64,000 nt of DNA, from NCBI RefSeq assembly GCF_004664715.2, contig NC_051068.1, positions 54,942,953 through 55,006,952 on the forward strand, written 5' to 3'. Within the stretch, counting starts at the first letter, position 1. Every line of letters starts with the position of its first letter. Origin of the DNA: Peromyscus leucopus (taxonomy: Eukaryota > Chordata > Mammalia > Rodentia > Cricetidae). The translations under genes and the position numbers were made by a program. Positions 25,285 through 37,684 of this stretch are shown here, piece after piece. The notes under the pieces were generated by a model. It had not been told where the DNA came from. It did no database searches and saw nothing but the letters and a program-made list of their open reading frames with translations.

Positions 25285-25655
25285 CCCTGAGCGCAACCGT
25301 TTTATAAGGAAAGCAGGTTATTTTGCTTACAGTTTTGGAAACTGTTCAAAATTGGTCCCCAACTCCCCAGTTACTTGATATATCACAATGTCTCTCTTGG
25401 CTATAGCATAGCATGATGATGTGAAAGGAACCAAGTTGTAGTTGCAATTCACATTTTAACAACCTGCCTTCCTGACAACTCACACTATAAGATCCGTATT
25501 AATCAATGACAATGGAAAACTTTCATGTTACAATCACCTTGCAGTCAGACCGCCTCTTTAAGTTCCCACCATCTCAAATAACCAGGCTGCAAAACAAGTT
25601 TTCAGCCCATAAATTTCTCAGGAGCATGCATATTGAAATTATCCAAACTATAGCA
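25285..25655 (-). mobile_element. Old MaLR-type LTR (MST/MLT-like)
   Basis: The plus strand resembles the reverse complement of an old mammalian MaLR LTR. Landmarks are a left part like 'ggttattttgcttacagttttgg', split here as ggttattttgcttac and agttttgg, then accgcctctttaagttccca, ccatctcaaataaccaggct and a right end attgaaattatccaaactat. Diverged. Confidence 0.5.
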
Positions 25656-26065
25656 AAAATGAAAAAAAAGTTAAATATATGAAATGTTTACACTGTTGAA
25701 TGGAAGCTAACAGGCATAGAGCTTATGAAATTAACTTGGTCTAGACATCCTGTGAAGCTATGTAATCCTTTATTATTTCCCTACCAAATAATTATATCAA
25801 TAGAGGGTGCAGGAAGAACACTGAGAGAGAAAAGGCACAGGCAAAGGGGTGTTGGTTCTTAGTGGTTTCCTGAGTCTTCCACGTGGGAGTCCAGCAATTT
25901 TCACACCACTGGAGGCAATGAGTTCTGGTTTCCAGTGGCTTCTAAGATATCTGATCAAGCTTCACCATCCTCCCCTTAAAGACTGACAGCAGTGAAGGCA
26001 AAACACAGTCACCACAGGTTTAATCTTTGCTCTTTGGGGCATCTCACTTCAGAATCCTGAAAAGG
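25656..26065. other. Unassigned DNA
   Basis: Nothing recognised. Confidence 0.4.
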
Positions 26066-26281
26066 CAACCAGAGAGATGGCTCAGCAGTTCAAAGCACTG
26101 GCAGTTCTTCCAGAGGTGCTAGGTTTCATTCTCATGACCCATATGACTGCTCACAACAATCTATAACTTTAATTACAGAGGACTCTACCGCTTCTGGCCT
26201 CCATGGTCACCAAGAACAGTACAAAGTGCTGAGAGTTAGCTGAAAGCAAATCACCTGGACAAAGCAAATAAAATAAAACAG
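26066..26281 (+). mobile_element. B2-type SINE
   Basis: Head ccagagagatggctcagcag, then gttcttccagaggtgctagg, gactgctcacaacaatctat and an aaataaaataaaac tail containing AATAAA. This is a typical B2 order with box A and box B regions still visible. Confidence 0.8.
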
Positions 26282-27030
26282 AATGCTGAAAATTTGGTGA
26301 GGGACTTTCTAAATGAGTGACATACACTAATCAGATGGTCTTCCTCAGTATTCATTTTTTTTTCCTTAGACTAAGCAGAAACAGCATCTTCCTACTTCTC
26401 TCCTATCTATACAACTGTTCTTCTCTTTCCCAGTCTAGGTTAAAACACACTTAACTACATTAATAACCTTTGGTAGCCAACATCTAGGTACCAATGGATG
26501 CTATAGAAGAAGCAAGGAATGCATGGCATCCTTGATTAGTGATGGCCTGTTGCTTCTGAGAACTTGTAACCTCTTCTGTTTTCTCTTTGATCCCTCCTCC
26601 TGGGAAGGTCTGAGGCCATCAGCCCACAAAGTCAGAAATTGAGGCCTTCTGTCAATAGTCAAGTTAATGAACTCCTAGTTAAGCTCTCAGATAGCTTCAG
26701 GGGCAGCAAACATCCTGACTAAAAACTCAGAAGAGACACTAGCTACACTGTGAAGGGTTGCTAGAAATGATTTTTTACAATGCTAATTATTGGGGTGAGA
26801 ATATATTAAAGTATAATCAATAAGCTAGAAAGGAGGACAATGGATGGATTTTGTGAATGCAAGAGGACGATCTTCATTTAAATCATTGTTGCCCTCATGA
26901 CAGGATTCACAGAAAAGACTTTTTCTTAATATTCTTATTAACCTCAACTATGTATTTAAAATAGTAACCATGCATTATGTACAGGCTTCTGAAATTAATA
27001 ATAAGAGCTTATTTCTCTGCTTTGGATATC
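26282..27030. other. Unassigned DNA
   Basis: Nothing recognised. Confidence 0.4.
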
Positions 27031-27398
27031 TGTATGCTGTGAATGTGTTGCTCTGATTGGTTAATAAATAAAGTACTGATTGACCAGTAGCCAGGCAGGA
27101 TGTATAGGTGGGATAAAGAGAGAGGAGAATTCTGGGAAGAGGAAGGCTGAGTCAGGAGACACTACCAGTCGCCACCATGAGAAGCAAGATGTGAAGACAG
27201 AACTGGGAAAAGGAACCAAGCCACGTGGCTAGACATAAATAAGAATTATGGGTTAATTTAAGTGTAAGAGCTAGTCAATAGTTAGCCTGAGCTAATGGCT
27301 GAACAGTTTTAATTAATATAAGCCTCTGGGTGTTTACTTGGGTCCAAGTGGCTGCAGGGCTGCGGGAGTCAGGCAGGAACAGGATACCTTCAGCTACA
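27031..27398 (+). mobile_element. Cricetid-type solo ERV LTR
   Basis: Begins tgtatgctgtgaatg and ends ttcagctaca, giving the TG...CA termini of an LTR. Characteristic internal phrases are ctctgattggttaataaata, gaccagtagccaggcagga, aattctgggaagaggaaggc and gcctctgggtgtttacttgg. The family is abundant in hamster-type genomes. The related LTR at 37335-37684 shares the accagtagccaggcaggaag block, the gagtcaggagacac block and the 3' end. I find no matching flanking duplication. Confidence 0.75.
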
Positions 27399-27566
27399 TT
27401 CCTCTTTATTCAAACAAGGAAAATGAAGGTGAATTAAAAAAAAATGATTGTGTTTAAGATTAAAGAAAAAGTCATTTGGGAGCTTTTGTTACCCTAGGTC
27501 TTGGAGCCTACATCACACTGATTGTTGTTGTTGTTTTAGCCTATAAATTGCTAAGAATCTTAAACA

Positions 27567-27690
27567 TACCTGGGGCAGAGTAGAGCACCTGTCCAATTGG
27601 CAGAGACGCTGAGGCAGGAAAACTGCTTTGGCCTGGGTTAGGGAGAACACAGGTAACAGAGTGAAGGCCCATCTCCAAAAACTAACGAAA
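27567..27690 (+). mobile_element. Diverged B1/7SL-type SINE fragment
   Basis: Contains gctgaggcaggaaaactgct, then acaggtaacagagtgaaggc and ccatctccaaaaac, which follow the order of a 7SL-derived monomer (gaggcaggagg..., gaccctgtctc). Old and poorly preserved. Confidence 0.45.
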
Positions 27691-30499
27691 CCTTCTTCTC
27701 TTCATTAATATTGTGTTCTTTATTTCAATTTTAAACAAGCTTCTCTCTCTCTCTCTCTCCCAGCCCCTATCTCCTAGGTCCTCTGTTTTAAAATTTCCTG
27801 CAAATATTTAAGCTCATATTCAAGGATGCATGAACTTTACTTGCTATTTTTTTTTAACAAGCTGTGTGCACTGAGAGGAACCACAGCATACTCTTTTTCT
27901 CCCAGCCTAAGTTTCTTAGTTTGCAATTCAAAGGGTTCAGATTTACATGATTGCCTTCCTTGTCTTTGGTAAAAGTGTACCAGCTTTGCTCATCAAGCTG
28001 TAGCATTCTCCTAAAATTTACTGGCAGTCCCTGCTTAGTCTTATACCAATACCAAGGCCTAGTATACAGATGTAGCGTAATTAATTTCTAGTGCACAAAC
28101 ACATCGTAAAGGCCAGGGCTCATTTGTCTGAATAAGTTTTCCCTTTTTTACTGTGTTTTCCATGAGAGGAAGTTTTGGCTCCATGCTATAACAAATGACT
28201 AATTTATACACTTTTCAACAATTATTATAATCATCTTGGCAGGAGAAAAGATATTCTAGAGAGATATCATGTCCTTCCTTTGGCTATTAGACTAGTAAAA
28301 CAATGGATTCCAAGGAATTGGAATTTTCTTTAGGATTATCATGTTATAGAATCTGGAAAGCTGAAGTGCTAGTGTCAGCCAGAGTGTGACCATGTTCCCC
28401 AGGAAAGGATTTCCTACAGCCCAGACAGCATTCTGAATCATCTTGTAATGCAGACTCTGGCAGAGATAATGATGGGTCAGTGATGGGCAGGACCACATCT
28501 TGACCAGGACTGCTTAGTTATATAGCCTTCTCATCCTTTCACTAAACCTAATGTTCATGTCACGATCCTAAGTATCCAAAGACTTGGGGTCAATGGACTT
28601 CTTTACTTGTTCCTCTTTCCAGTGTGGCCACATCTAATAAATCTCCATTCTCATTCAGTACTGTCTCCTGAATTGGTGCACTGAGCCCTGGAGGCCCAGA
28701 TTTGCTTTTCTCCAGCTGCCACAGCTCAGGTGCTAACTCTAAAACTTCTGGGAACACCTCTTTTTAAGTTTAGCCATCACTTTCTCTAAAACATGGACAA
28801 CACAACTGTAAGTATCAAAAGCTGAGTAATGTAGAAGTATCCTGTTAGGAGAAAGAATATAAAATGCATGCAAATAGCTGCTATTATTTAATTTTAACAT
28901 TCCAGTTAATATATTTGGATTAATTTTGTCTATTAAGATATTACAGGTGTTTATGTATTTTTATAAATGAACAAAAAACCAGCTAGGTAAAATGTCATCA
29001 CTTAGGAAACATAGTTGTCTATACAACTATAGTCAGTGTTTCACTATCAGTAACAAATTAGTTTAACAAAAGAAACTGCAGCGTTGCATTCTCTTCTGTC
29101 TAATACATTTTCATCCCTTAATCTCTCATTTTGTCTTTCAGTTTATCTTGTTTTTTTTTTTTTTCTGGACATGCCTCTTTTTCTGTCTGTATTTAAATCT
29201 TTTCTATAATCCAAACACAATAGAATATTAAGGTTGAAAATTCTGTTACCATTCTGCTTAGTGTGGTTCACATGTATAAAGAGGGCAAAAGAGAGCTAGA
29301 GAGAAAGAGACAGACAGAGAGTAATAGAGAGTCAGAAAGAGACAGAGAAGAGATAGAGAGATCCAAGATTGAGATGGAGAAGGTCATTGCAGAAAGAGTG
29401 AATATTAACATTTAGGTAAGTCTTAGGAAAGCTGAATGAACTTGAGGTAAAGTATGGAATGTATGGAAAATCTTACAATACATGGAAAAAGATAATTTTA
29501 GATTTTTAAGACATTGAAAAACTATATGTCACACACTGTATAACACATTCCATCTTGTATTCTTTAAGAACAAATTCTATAAGGTTAAAAAAAAAAGAAA
29601 GCATCAGTGATTGAAAGTCTACCATGGCAATGTCAACGAAAAACAGCACTCAAATCAAAGGAAAAAAGAGGTAGTTTATTCTGGAGTCAAAATAAATAAC
29701 CATGTCCTCAGAACATGGATACAAGTTGCCCCACATACCATATTTCAACATGCTAACAATTCCACAAATCTTTGTGGAATATAATAAACCCCTTTCAAAT
29801 ATAATGGTGACTACATCAGATAGACAGGTTGCAGCCAAGTGGAGAAACCTGTTAAAGTCCTTAGGTGCAATCTGGTGAGTTCTTAAGTTTTGTTCTTTAT
29901 CACTATTGAGGTAACTGTGTCAGTGAAGGAAAAAACAGGCCTAACTAAATTGGTTTTCCAAACGCAAAAATCTACTGTTGGAATCTGAGGCCACAATTAA
30001 GGACTCTGGTGATTTCATTTTTGGAGTGTTGAAGTCCTTTTATTGTATGGAGTTTCTTCCAGAGATAAATGAATCTAAATTAGAATTTTAACATCAACAC
30101 AACTGTGAATCATCCAGCAGTCATGATGAACTAAAAGACAGGAAAGTGGGAAGGTAAGAGCATTTCTCTTCCTTTCACTTTTTCCTGGGACACCATGACA
30201 CTGACACCAACTTCCTGGATATTTGTCCTTAACTCTAGAAGAACTCAAGGAAAAAGCTTTAACTCTACCTCAAGTATGTGGAGAAAATTTCATATTTACA
30301 TGATTTAGACTGAGATACGAACCTTTTAAAATATGGGATTGTCATGTGATATTTTAAAATGTTTGTGACTTTCTTTTTGCTTAAGCAAATATGATTTTAG
30401 TCAGCCCTTCTTTTATTTTTAACTTCTTATATCACATAAATGAGATAAAACAAAATGGGTTAAAAAGGGGGAAAAGGAAATTTTACTTCTTTATTGTTT
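27691..30499. other. Unassigned DNA with minor simple sequence
   Basis: A short (TC)n lies at 27743-27761, a T run at 29150-29164 and a GA-rich stretch at 29280-29375. No gene or classified interspersed repeat is recognised. Confidence 0.45.
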
Positions 30500-31640
30500 T
30501 ACCTTTTATTTTAAATTGAAAATAGATTTTTCTCACATACAATACAACCTGACCACAGTTAACTCTCCTTCTACTCCTCCCAGGTCCCCAAACTTCCCTC
30601 TCCCTCAGATTGCCTTCCTTTCTGTTCCGTCTTCAGAAAAAAATCAGGCCACCAAGAGACAACAGCAAAATCAAACAAAACAAGATACAATTAAAACAAG
30701 GCAAAAGCCCTCACATCCAGGCTGGACTAGGCAATCCCTAAGTGCAGGCAAAAGAGTCAGTGATATACCTGTACCACCATGCAACAAACAAACAAAAAAC
30801 AAGCTAAGAGCTATGACACATATGTAGAGGACCTGGTACTGACCCATGCAGTTCCCATGCTTGTCCCTTTATTCTCTTTGAGTCTCTAGGAGCACTACTT
30901 GGTTGATTCAGTGGGCCATGTTCTCCTGGTGTCCTCCACCCCTCTGATTCCTACAGTCTTTCTTCTTCCTATTCTTCAGGGTTCCCAAATCTGAGGGGAA
31001 GGAAAAGATGGAGACTTCCAATTTAGACCCTCTCTGCATAATGTATGGCTGTGGATCTCTGCACCAGCTTCCATCTGCAATGAAAGGAAGTCTCACTGAT
31101 GAAGACTGTATAAGGCACAAATCTATGAGTATAGCAGAATATCACAGAATCATTTCAATTTTTTTTTCAGTCATATTTGTTTATGCTCTAGGCCTCTGGG
31201 CTATTTACTTTCCAGTTCCTGGCCATGCAGGCAGTATAGTGCATGGGCTCCCTTTTATGGCATAGGCCTCAAATTAAACAAAACATTGGTTGGCCACTCC
31301 CACAAGTTCTGTGCCACCATTGCCCAAGCACATCTTAAGAGCAGGACACATTGTAGGCTTAGGGTTTTGTGGTGTCCAGATTTCTCTTTCGGTAGCCTGC
31401 AGAGTAACTTCTTGCACCAAAGAGATTAGAATTTATGGGCAAAGGTCTGTGTAAGCACCAGTTGGATCTCTCTACATTCAATGAGCTGTATAGATGTTGT
31501 CTTGACAATGGGGTCCTGTTTTACAATGGGTATCAGTTTTCAGAGAGTGACTGTCAAGCAAGTCTAGACTATGTCATTAGGGTGCTACATATTGTGAAAA
31601 TGCAGTTAAAGCTTTCCATGTGGCTCACAGAAACAGAAGA
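30500..31640 (-). mobile_element. LINE-1 3' UTR (Lx-like)
   Basis: Antisense copy of a long rodent L1 3' UTR. It has a T-rich tail side at about 30500, C-rich sequence at 30565-30610, an A/C-rich patch at 30660-30700, then family phrases such as tgtcctccacccctctgatt, ggctgtggatctctgcacca, atgagtatagcagaatatca, acattggttggccactccca and gtgccaccattgcccaagca. No ORF2 remains. Open frames in it are chance frames. Confidence 0.7.
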
Positions 31641-32007
31641 TGACACTGTGGGAACAGTGTTCTGATGTTCTGAAAATCAGTGGGCTGATTTTCCAGGCTG
31701 AACTTTCCTTAAATGAAACACTCACATTACCAGGTGAAATACTCTGTAATAGAAGAGAGGGGACAACAAGATGCCAACTAACCTAAATGCTAACTGCTCT
31801 GGTATTGATGTGTGGATCTACATAACAGATGCCAAGCAAACTCTGCTCTTCCTTCACAGCAGGGTGAGACTGATCTGCTCTGCTCACACTTTACAGCTGG
31901 TGCTGTAAAAAGATGGAAGAAACTGTTCAGTTGGAGAAACTTGGTGAATATCACTTATTTCTTTGGCCAAAGAATTGGCTTTATTTTATTTATTTTAAAA
32001 AATAAAA
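31641..32007. other. Unassigned DNA
   Basis: Nothing recognised. Confidence 0.4.
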
Positions 32008-32036
32008 TGTGTGTGTGTTTGTGTGTTTGTGTGTAT

Positions 32037-32072
<36 letters not shown>
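32008..32072. repeat. Imperfect (TG)n microsatellite
   Basis: TG units with TTTG and TATG interruptions in the left half, pure TG on the right. Followed by a GA-rich patch and a B4-type SINE, so it likely derives from the SINE tail. Confidence 0.9.
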
Positions 32073-32076
<4 letters not shown>

Positions 32077-32105
32077 GAGTGGCGGGGAGGGAGAGAGAAA
32101 GAAAT

Positions 32106-32362
32106 GTTATGTACTGGGTCTAAAATCTTCATGTTCTAGGCAAGTGCTTTATCACTGAACTACATCCCTGATAATTTACTGAAAAAATATTTATTTGTTA
32201 TTTTTATTCCTCATTTTTGAGAGTGGATCTAGCTAAAATGTTCAAACTGACCTTGATCTGGCATTTTAGAACAGGAAAATCTTGAACTTCTGATCCTTCT
32301 GCCTTGGCTTATTTGGTATCTGGAATTATAGGCCTGTACTACCTACACTACGACTAGCTCAG
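32106..32362 (-). mobile_element. B4-type composite SINE (B1-like plus ID-like)
   Basis: Antisense ID-like half (tgtactgggtctaaaatctt, aggcaagtgctttatcactg, aactacatccctg) followed by an antisense B1-like half (gaccttgatctggca, ctgatccttctgccttgg, ggaattataggcctgtacta). Same order as at 13203 and 55128. Confidence 0.6.
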
Positions 32363-34185
32363 ATGTGTCTCTTAAAATTTGTATGTGTCTTTGTGTTTCT
32401 GTTTACTAAAATGTCCACTTTCAGTAAAGCAAAACATTTGTTTACTTCAAATGGAAAGATGGGAAAGATTTAGAAAATTGGCATGCTGACTTCACGGCAC
32501 CTCTCAGAAATTCTGGACACAGGCCTCTGCTGTTTTTCAGGAGTGCAATTTAACATGGAGAATGGAAACATTATTTTGTGCAATAAGTTTGATTTTGTGG
32601 TTTTGTACCATATGCTACATTCATAAACATTGTAAAATGAAGTATGCACCAATAAAACTATAGCAGACTAGGTATTCATCAGTACAAGGCAGGCTGAATA
32701 AATCTGCAATGGTATATAATACAGTAACAAAAAGAACAAGGCACATCCATATAAGCTACTGAATAATAAATTCCAAGATAAATGAGGCAAAAAATACAAA
32801 GAACAGAGGGAATGGCATGCAGAAAGACATGCCAGTAACTATGAATTGGAGCAGATGGTCTAGTTCATATTGTTTACATGTGAACCATTTTCTGAGTAGC
32901 TACACAAGGAACTGTTCATCATGGCTGGCATGATGAGAAGGACAATTTCACACTAACTGTTCTATTAGTATGGTTTTAGAAAGCATGAGTATGATAGAAA
33001 CAAAGAAGTCCTTTGTTTCTCTCCTTCCTCACCTTGGTCACCACTTAGCTCCCTGTGCTGTCAGGACTGGCCCTTCTGTGTTCCTTATCCTTGTTTTCAG
33101 CAGTGCTGTTTACAGCCCAGGATTCCCAGGACACTGCTTATCCCTTAGATCTCCTTTCTAAAGCACTGCTAATCCACTCCATCTTCTGTACCTTTGGGTA
33201 GACTAGAACACAGCTGTGGACCTGTGGGTCACAGCACCCCAGGAACAAAGGCATGTTTTCTTGTTCTTTCACTACATTCTTCAGACTGGATTCTGTTGCT
33301 CTTATGAACACTGTTTTCGTTAGCTTTATTGTGTGGTGGTCTACAACATCCCTTTTTCTCATTTCTGTTTCTAGATAATTCTCACTACATTTCAGAGCTT
33401 TGAAACTCGCTCTCTCATAAGAATGAATGCTTTGCTGCTCTTTGGTGTCATCTACTGCAAAGAGCTCTTGTTCTTTAGTATTTTACGACCTGTCACCTGT
33501 CACCACTTTTTAGCATTACTTTCATATCATTTCAGTGGTAATTTGAATTTCAGTATGAGTCATGATTATTACTCTGATATAGAACCCTTTTGCTCTCTAT
33601 CCTTCAATGACCTGTGCTCTACCCTATCTCACCTACTCCCATCTGGAAACCTCTACTTTATTCTCCTCCAATCTTTCACATCTTCCTCCCACCTTCTCAG
33701 CTAACTCTTAGAATTCTGACAAGTCCGTTGCTGTATCTAATTATCTGCTCTTTTCTCACTTGTCTGCCTCCACCCACCTCAGCTCATTATTTCCCTAATT
33801 ACTTGTATTACATTCCATATCTTTCATTCTGTCACTGGTTTGCCGTCTTTCCACTTCCCTGCCCATTTCTTACTTCACTTTAGTCACTTGCAGTAGTTCC
33901 AGGCTTAATAAAATCAACTGTTTCTATATATCCAAAAATGATTGGGATGTAGACAGAACCAACCACATGACCCCTTGGTGATATTACATCTGCCACTGAC
34001 ATAGGTCAGCTGACATGCCACCCTTTGTTCCATTCCTCTCCTCGCTTATTTGATAATTTTCTTTCTCTAAAGTGCCCTGTATCTCTACATTCTTAGATTT
34101 ATCTAATGCTCTTGTTCAAGGAAATTGAGACAATAGAAAAGAACATTGGAATGCCTTGAATAATAACATTCTCAATATGAACATT
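32363..34185. other. Unassigned DNA, pyrimidine-rich around 33600-33880
   Basis: About 32690-32850 weakly resembles an ancient L1 3' region but is too diverged to call. The C/T-rich stretch at 33600-33880 gives long artefactual frames. No gene recognised. Confidence 0.4.
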
Positions 34186-34371
34186 TAGTGCCCAATGGGT
34201 GATGTTGTTTGAGGAGGTAGTAGAACATTTAGGAGGTAAAACCTTGCAGGAAGAAGTCATCACTGGAGGTGAGCTTCTGAGGGTTTATAGACTGGTCCCA
34301 TTTCTGCTTCTTATACATTCATCTTTCACTCTCTGCTTCTTGTGTTTTGATTAAACAAATATGTTATCATC

Positions 34372-34904
34372 TGTGAGGCATACATGGGCTGCAAAGAGGG
34401 TACTGAGAAGAAGTTAGACAAACAGAGCTTAAGGCTTAAGTTGTTTAAGAAGAGAGTAGATACAAATGGTGACAGAGGAAGTTAGTTTAAGCTGTTAATG
34501 CAGGGAGTAGATACAAAGGATGGCTGAGAGGAAGTTAGTTTGGGTTGTTTGTATGGAGATTAGAGACAAATGGTGAGGAAGAAAGTTAGCTCAAGTTGTT
34601 TATGCTGAGATAAGATACTAAAATCAGGAGATGATGTCAGAGCATAAACAACTTGTATTTAAAGGGTGACCTTTAACGTGATTGGTTGGTCACTTTACCC
34701 TGCCTAGGGTTCTGAGGTTTTTGTTCTAAAAGAGGCTTACTGCCTAACAATAAATGAGTTCTTGCTTGACTTGACTCCCTGCTGCGTCTGATTGTCTCTG
34801 GGTAAGAGGGAGGCTGGGGAATGGACAAGCAGCACACACCTTTCTTCAGTTCCAGACCACCTCTTCACAGGTGACCTACGTTCCCAGTGTGGCAGGACCC
34901 CACA
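34372..34904 (+). mobile_element. Solo ERV LTR nested in the MaLR, with tandem repeats in U3
   Basis: Begins tgtgaggcatacatggg and ends aggaccccaca (TG...CA). A TATA-like tatttaaa lies at 34656-34663 and a polyadenylation signal aataaa at 34749-34754, in promoter/poly-A order for U3-R-U5. Six-base flanks atcatc (34366-34371) and accatc (34905-34910) match at 5 of 6 positions, as expected for an old 6-bp target duplication. The U3 holds four direct repeats beginning gaagttag or gaaagttag. No internal viral genes are present. Confidence 0.7.
34410..34630. repeat. Four imperfect tandem repeats in LTR U3
   Basis: Copies start at 34410, 34478, 34531 and 34581 (spacing 68, 53 and 50 bp). Each has gaagttag (or gaaagttag in the fourth), a gttgttt-like segment and agataca/agacaaatggtga. 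Such arrays often act as U3 enhancers in retroviral LTRs. That role is inference here. Confidence 0.7.
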
Positions 34905-35058
34905 ACCATCCATCTTCCTGCTTCTGCTGCCATGCCATACCTTCCATTCCTGATGGATTCCATCCCTATGGGAAAAAAATTAAAATAAACAGTTTCTTCA
35001 GTAGCTTGTTTTTGGTATGGTATTTTATCACAGCAACAGAGCGATGACTAAAACAAGC

Positions 35059-36089
35059 ATTAACATTCTACCACCACACAATTCTAAGCATGCTAGTATA
35101 TGGACTCATACAAAAAAAATTCTTCATTTTATGAAGGTGGGTGGGTTAATTAGTTGCTCTACCAGAACATATCTGGGTTTGCTAAGGACAGTTTCATTCA
35201 TTCTCAAATAGGTACTAGCTTGAAATGAAAATAATAACTGAGAACTTTGGTAAATATGTCAGGATAAAAAAATTCAATTCTTTAGCTCTTGCTCTGACTT
35301 TGAAGTGACTTGAGGCAGGGCATTGTGCTGTTGATGTATATAGTCATGCTTTCCACTTGCTAAGTTCAGTGACCAGTTTTCAAGTCAAATCTTACTGGAC
35401 CTGTCAACACCATCTGAGAGTTTGGAGTATAGCAACTGTTTCTTTGAGTTTCATGATTTCTTCCTTCTTGAAATTAGCACTGTCATTCTGTTTCCCTTGT
35501 AACTCACTGTCATGTTCTACAGTTTTCTACACTGCTGGAAGTGCACTGAAATTATAACTGTCATGTGATGATGACTGGCGTGTTTTCCTGGATGAATGGA
35601 AAAATACAGTCCAGTTGAATCTGTTCTTCCAGATGAGTGTTAAGTAATTGCTAGGTATGTAAAGTGTGACAACTTAAAATATGAAGTACTTATCCCAGCT
35701 TGAGAACCTCGAGACATAGAAGAGGGTCACTAAATTTGTGGCAAAAATATATTAAATATAAGCATTTACTAAATATATAAGGGTATAAACAGAAAGCTGC
35801 ACATGAGTTGATGGTGATGTGTCAAACGTAAACAGCAATGAGCTGAAAGAGTCTCCAATGGGAAAAGCTACAAGTCAAATGGGAATGATGATGATAATTA
35901 TAATGCCCTGGGTCAACTTTCCTTCCAAGAAAGGGCAAAGACTACCTATAGGAATATTTTTTTCCTAAATTCACAGCCCAAATGAGGTTAAGTGGAGCTT
36001 CTTTCTCCTCCAGGTATAGCACCAGTTCTCATATGTGTAGAAAGTATCTTCCCTTATGATGAGACATTTTGCCTCAGTGACTTTAAATT
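35059..36089. other. Unassigned DNA
   Basis: Nothing recognised. Short open frames only. Confidence 0.4.
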
Positions 36090-36640
36090 TTTATAATTTA
36101 TTGTTTTCACAGCTTCATACATGTATGTAGTGCACTTGGACTATTACCATGCTTCTTCAAACACACAGGCTAAATTCTTCCAACCCTTTTAACATTCTCC
36201 CATCTCTACAAAGTCCCTTTCCACCATTTAGGTTTTTCTGTTTTGTTTTGTGACTTCCCAAGTTTAACTGGGCTATCTGTGTGTCCTTGAGTGTAGAGCT
36301 ATCTATTGTATCCTAGCATGCTTGTTAGTGAGTAACTGCAGACAACATCTGTCCCACTTCCAGAATCGGTCTGTAGTCAAGATTTTACTGAGGAGGATGA
36401 CTTCATGAGCCCTTCCCTCATCTATGATAGACTGTGTGGCCTAGTCTTGTGTAATCCCATTGCAGATAACTACAGCTGCTCTGAGGTCATGATTTCAATG
36501 ACTGTGTCAGACCCTAAAAGATAGCATTTCATAGTCTTTCTCCTTAGCATCCAGACCTTACATTATTTCTGCCCCCAATCCCGTAGTGTTGTTTGAGCCT
36601 TATGGACTCATAGGAATGTTCTGTTTAGACCTGAGCACTC
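36090..36640 (-). mobile_element. Old LINE-1 3' UTR fragment
   Basis: Antisense L1 3'-UTR-like order: T-rich tail side, C/T-rich segment at 36170-36230, then ggctatctgtgtgtccttga, acttcatgagcccttccctc and aatcccattgcagataacta. More diverged than the neighbour at 36757 but has the same general layout. Confidence 0.45.
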
Positions 36641-36756
36641 TTCATAAAACTAACAACTCTTTAATATTCAAGACAATGCCTTTCAGAGAGCAGCTCTGGT
36701 TTCAGAAGCTTCAAAATGAAATTTAGAAAATAATGTGTGTAAGATAATGACTCACT

Positions 36757-37245
36757 TCTTTTTAATATATTTTATTACTTCTTTGAGAATTTCATTCATG
36801 CATACAATGTATTTTGAATGCATTCATTCCACATTCCTCCTCCCAACTCCTGTCAAATTTGCTCACTACCTCCATAGTCCCTCCAAAATTATTGTCCCTT
36901 ATTTTAAAAATATCTAATTGGCCAAACATGTGCTGCTTGAGTGTGAGGCCATCCACTAGAATGTGGTCAGTCTACCAGGGGCCACCTCTTGTAAGGAAAC
37001 TGGCTCTCTTTCCCTAAGAGGTTTGTCACTTAGTCCTTGGGGGTGGGAATTCATGAGCCTTGATGATAAAATGCTGCTGATTTGATTTGGTGTGGCCTTC
37101 TGCTGGTAACCACAGCTGCTGTGAACTCCTGAGAGCAGTGTTTCTGTTATGTCAGAAGACCCTGATTTTGCTTCAGTGCTCCCTGTTTTCTGGCTCTTAC
37201 AGTCTTTCCATCCCATGAGCACAAGGGTCCATGAGCCTTGCTTGT
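36757..37245 (-). mobile_element. LINE-1 3' UTR (Lx-like)
   Basis: Starts at the tail with tttattacttctttgagaat, and the phrase ttctttgagaatttcat recurs at about 40626 and, in variant form, at 55992. It then shows tgaggccatccactagaatg, gtctaccaggggccacctct, ggaattcatgagccttgatg and ctggctcttacagtctttcc, all rodent L1 3' UTR phrases in antisense. The 133-codon minus frame at 36956-37357 is a by-product. Confidence 0.7.
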
Positions 37246-37334
37246 ATATAGTGTGATACAAACAACGTGAACAATGAACAAAGAAACATCTCCAATCAGT
37301 TGTGAGCAATGAATTCAACAAAATAACTGACTGC

Positions 37335-37684
37335 TGTGGGATAATGCTTTTGTACACTGGTTTAATGAAATGCTGATTGGCCAGTAGCCAGGCAGGAAGT
37401 ACAGATGGGATAAGCAGACAAGGGGAATTCTAGGAGGAGGAAGGATGAGTCAGGAGACACCAGCCTGCTGTCCAGGGAGCAGCATGTAATGGCACACAGG
37501 TAAAGACAAGGACAAAGTGGTGACATATAGATTAGCAGAAATGGGCCGAGTTTAAGTGTAAGAGCTAGTCAGTAGGAAACCTAAGCTAACGGCTGAGCAG
37601 TTTTAATTAATATAAACCTCTGTGTGTTTACTTGGGTCTGAGTGGCTGTGGACCGGGTGGGACACAGGAAAGCTTCCAGCTACA
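37335..37684 (+). mobile_element. Cricetid-type solo ERV LTR, second copy of the family
   Basis: Starts tgtgggataatgcttttgta and ends cttccagctaca. Shares gattggccagtagccaggca, gaattctaggaggaggaagg, agtcaggagacac, gtaagagctagtcagtag and cctctgtgtgtttacttggg with the LTR at 27031. The U3 start and middle differ, so it is a different subfamily. No internal retroviral sequence. Confidence 0.75.

Larger units (their letters stand above)
34186..35058 (+). mobile_element. Rodent MaLR-type LTR split by a nested LTR
   Basis: Left part (34186-34371) reads gttgtttgaggaggtagtag, ggaggtaaaaccttgcagg, then ctctgcttcttgtgtttt. Right part (34911-35058) reads catcttcctgcttctgctgc, catgccataccttcc, ttaaaataaacagtttcttc and tttatcacagcaacagagcg. 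The two parts join into one MaLR with AATAAA-like signal and the usual cacagcaac end. The 34372-34904 insert is a separate LTR. Confidence 0.65.

Noticed and set aside
36956..37357. 133-codon minus frame
   Set aside because: It overlaps the L1 3' UTR and the start of an LTR, so it cannot be an ordinary gene.
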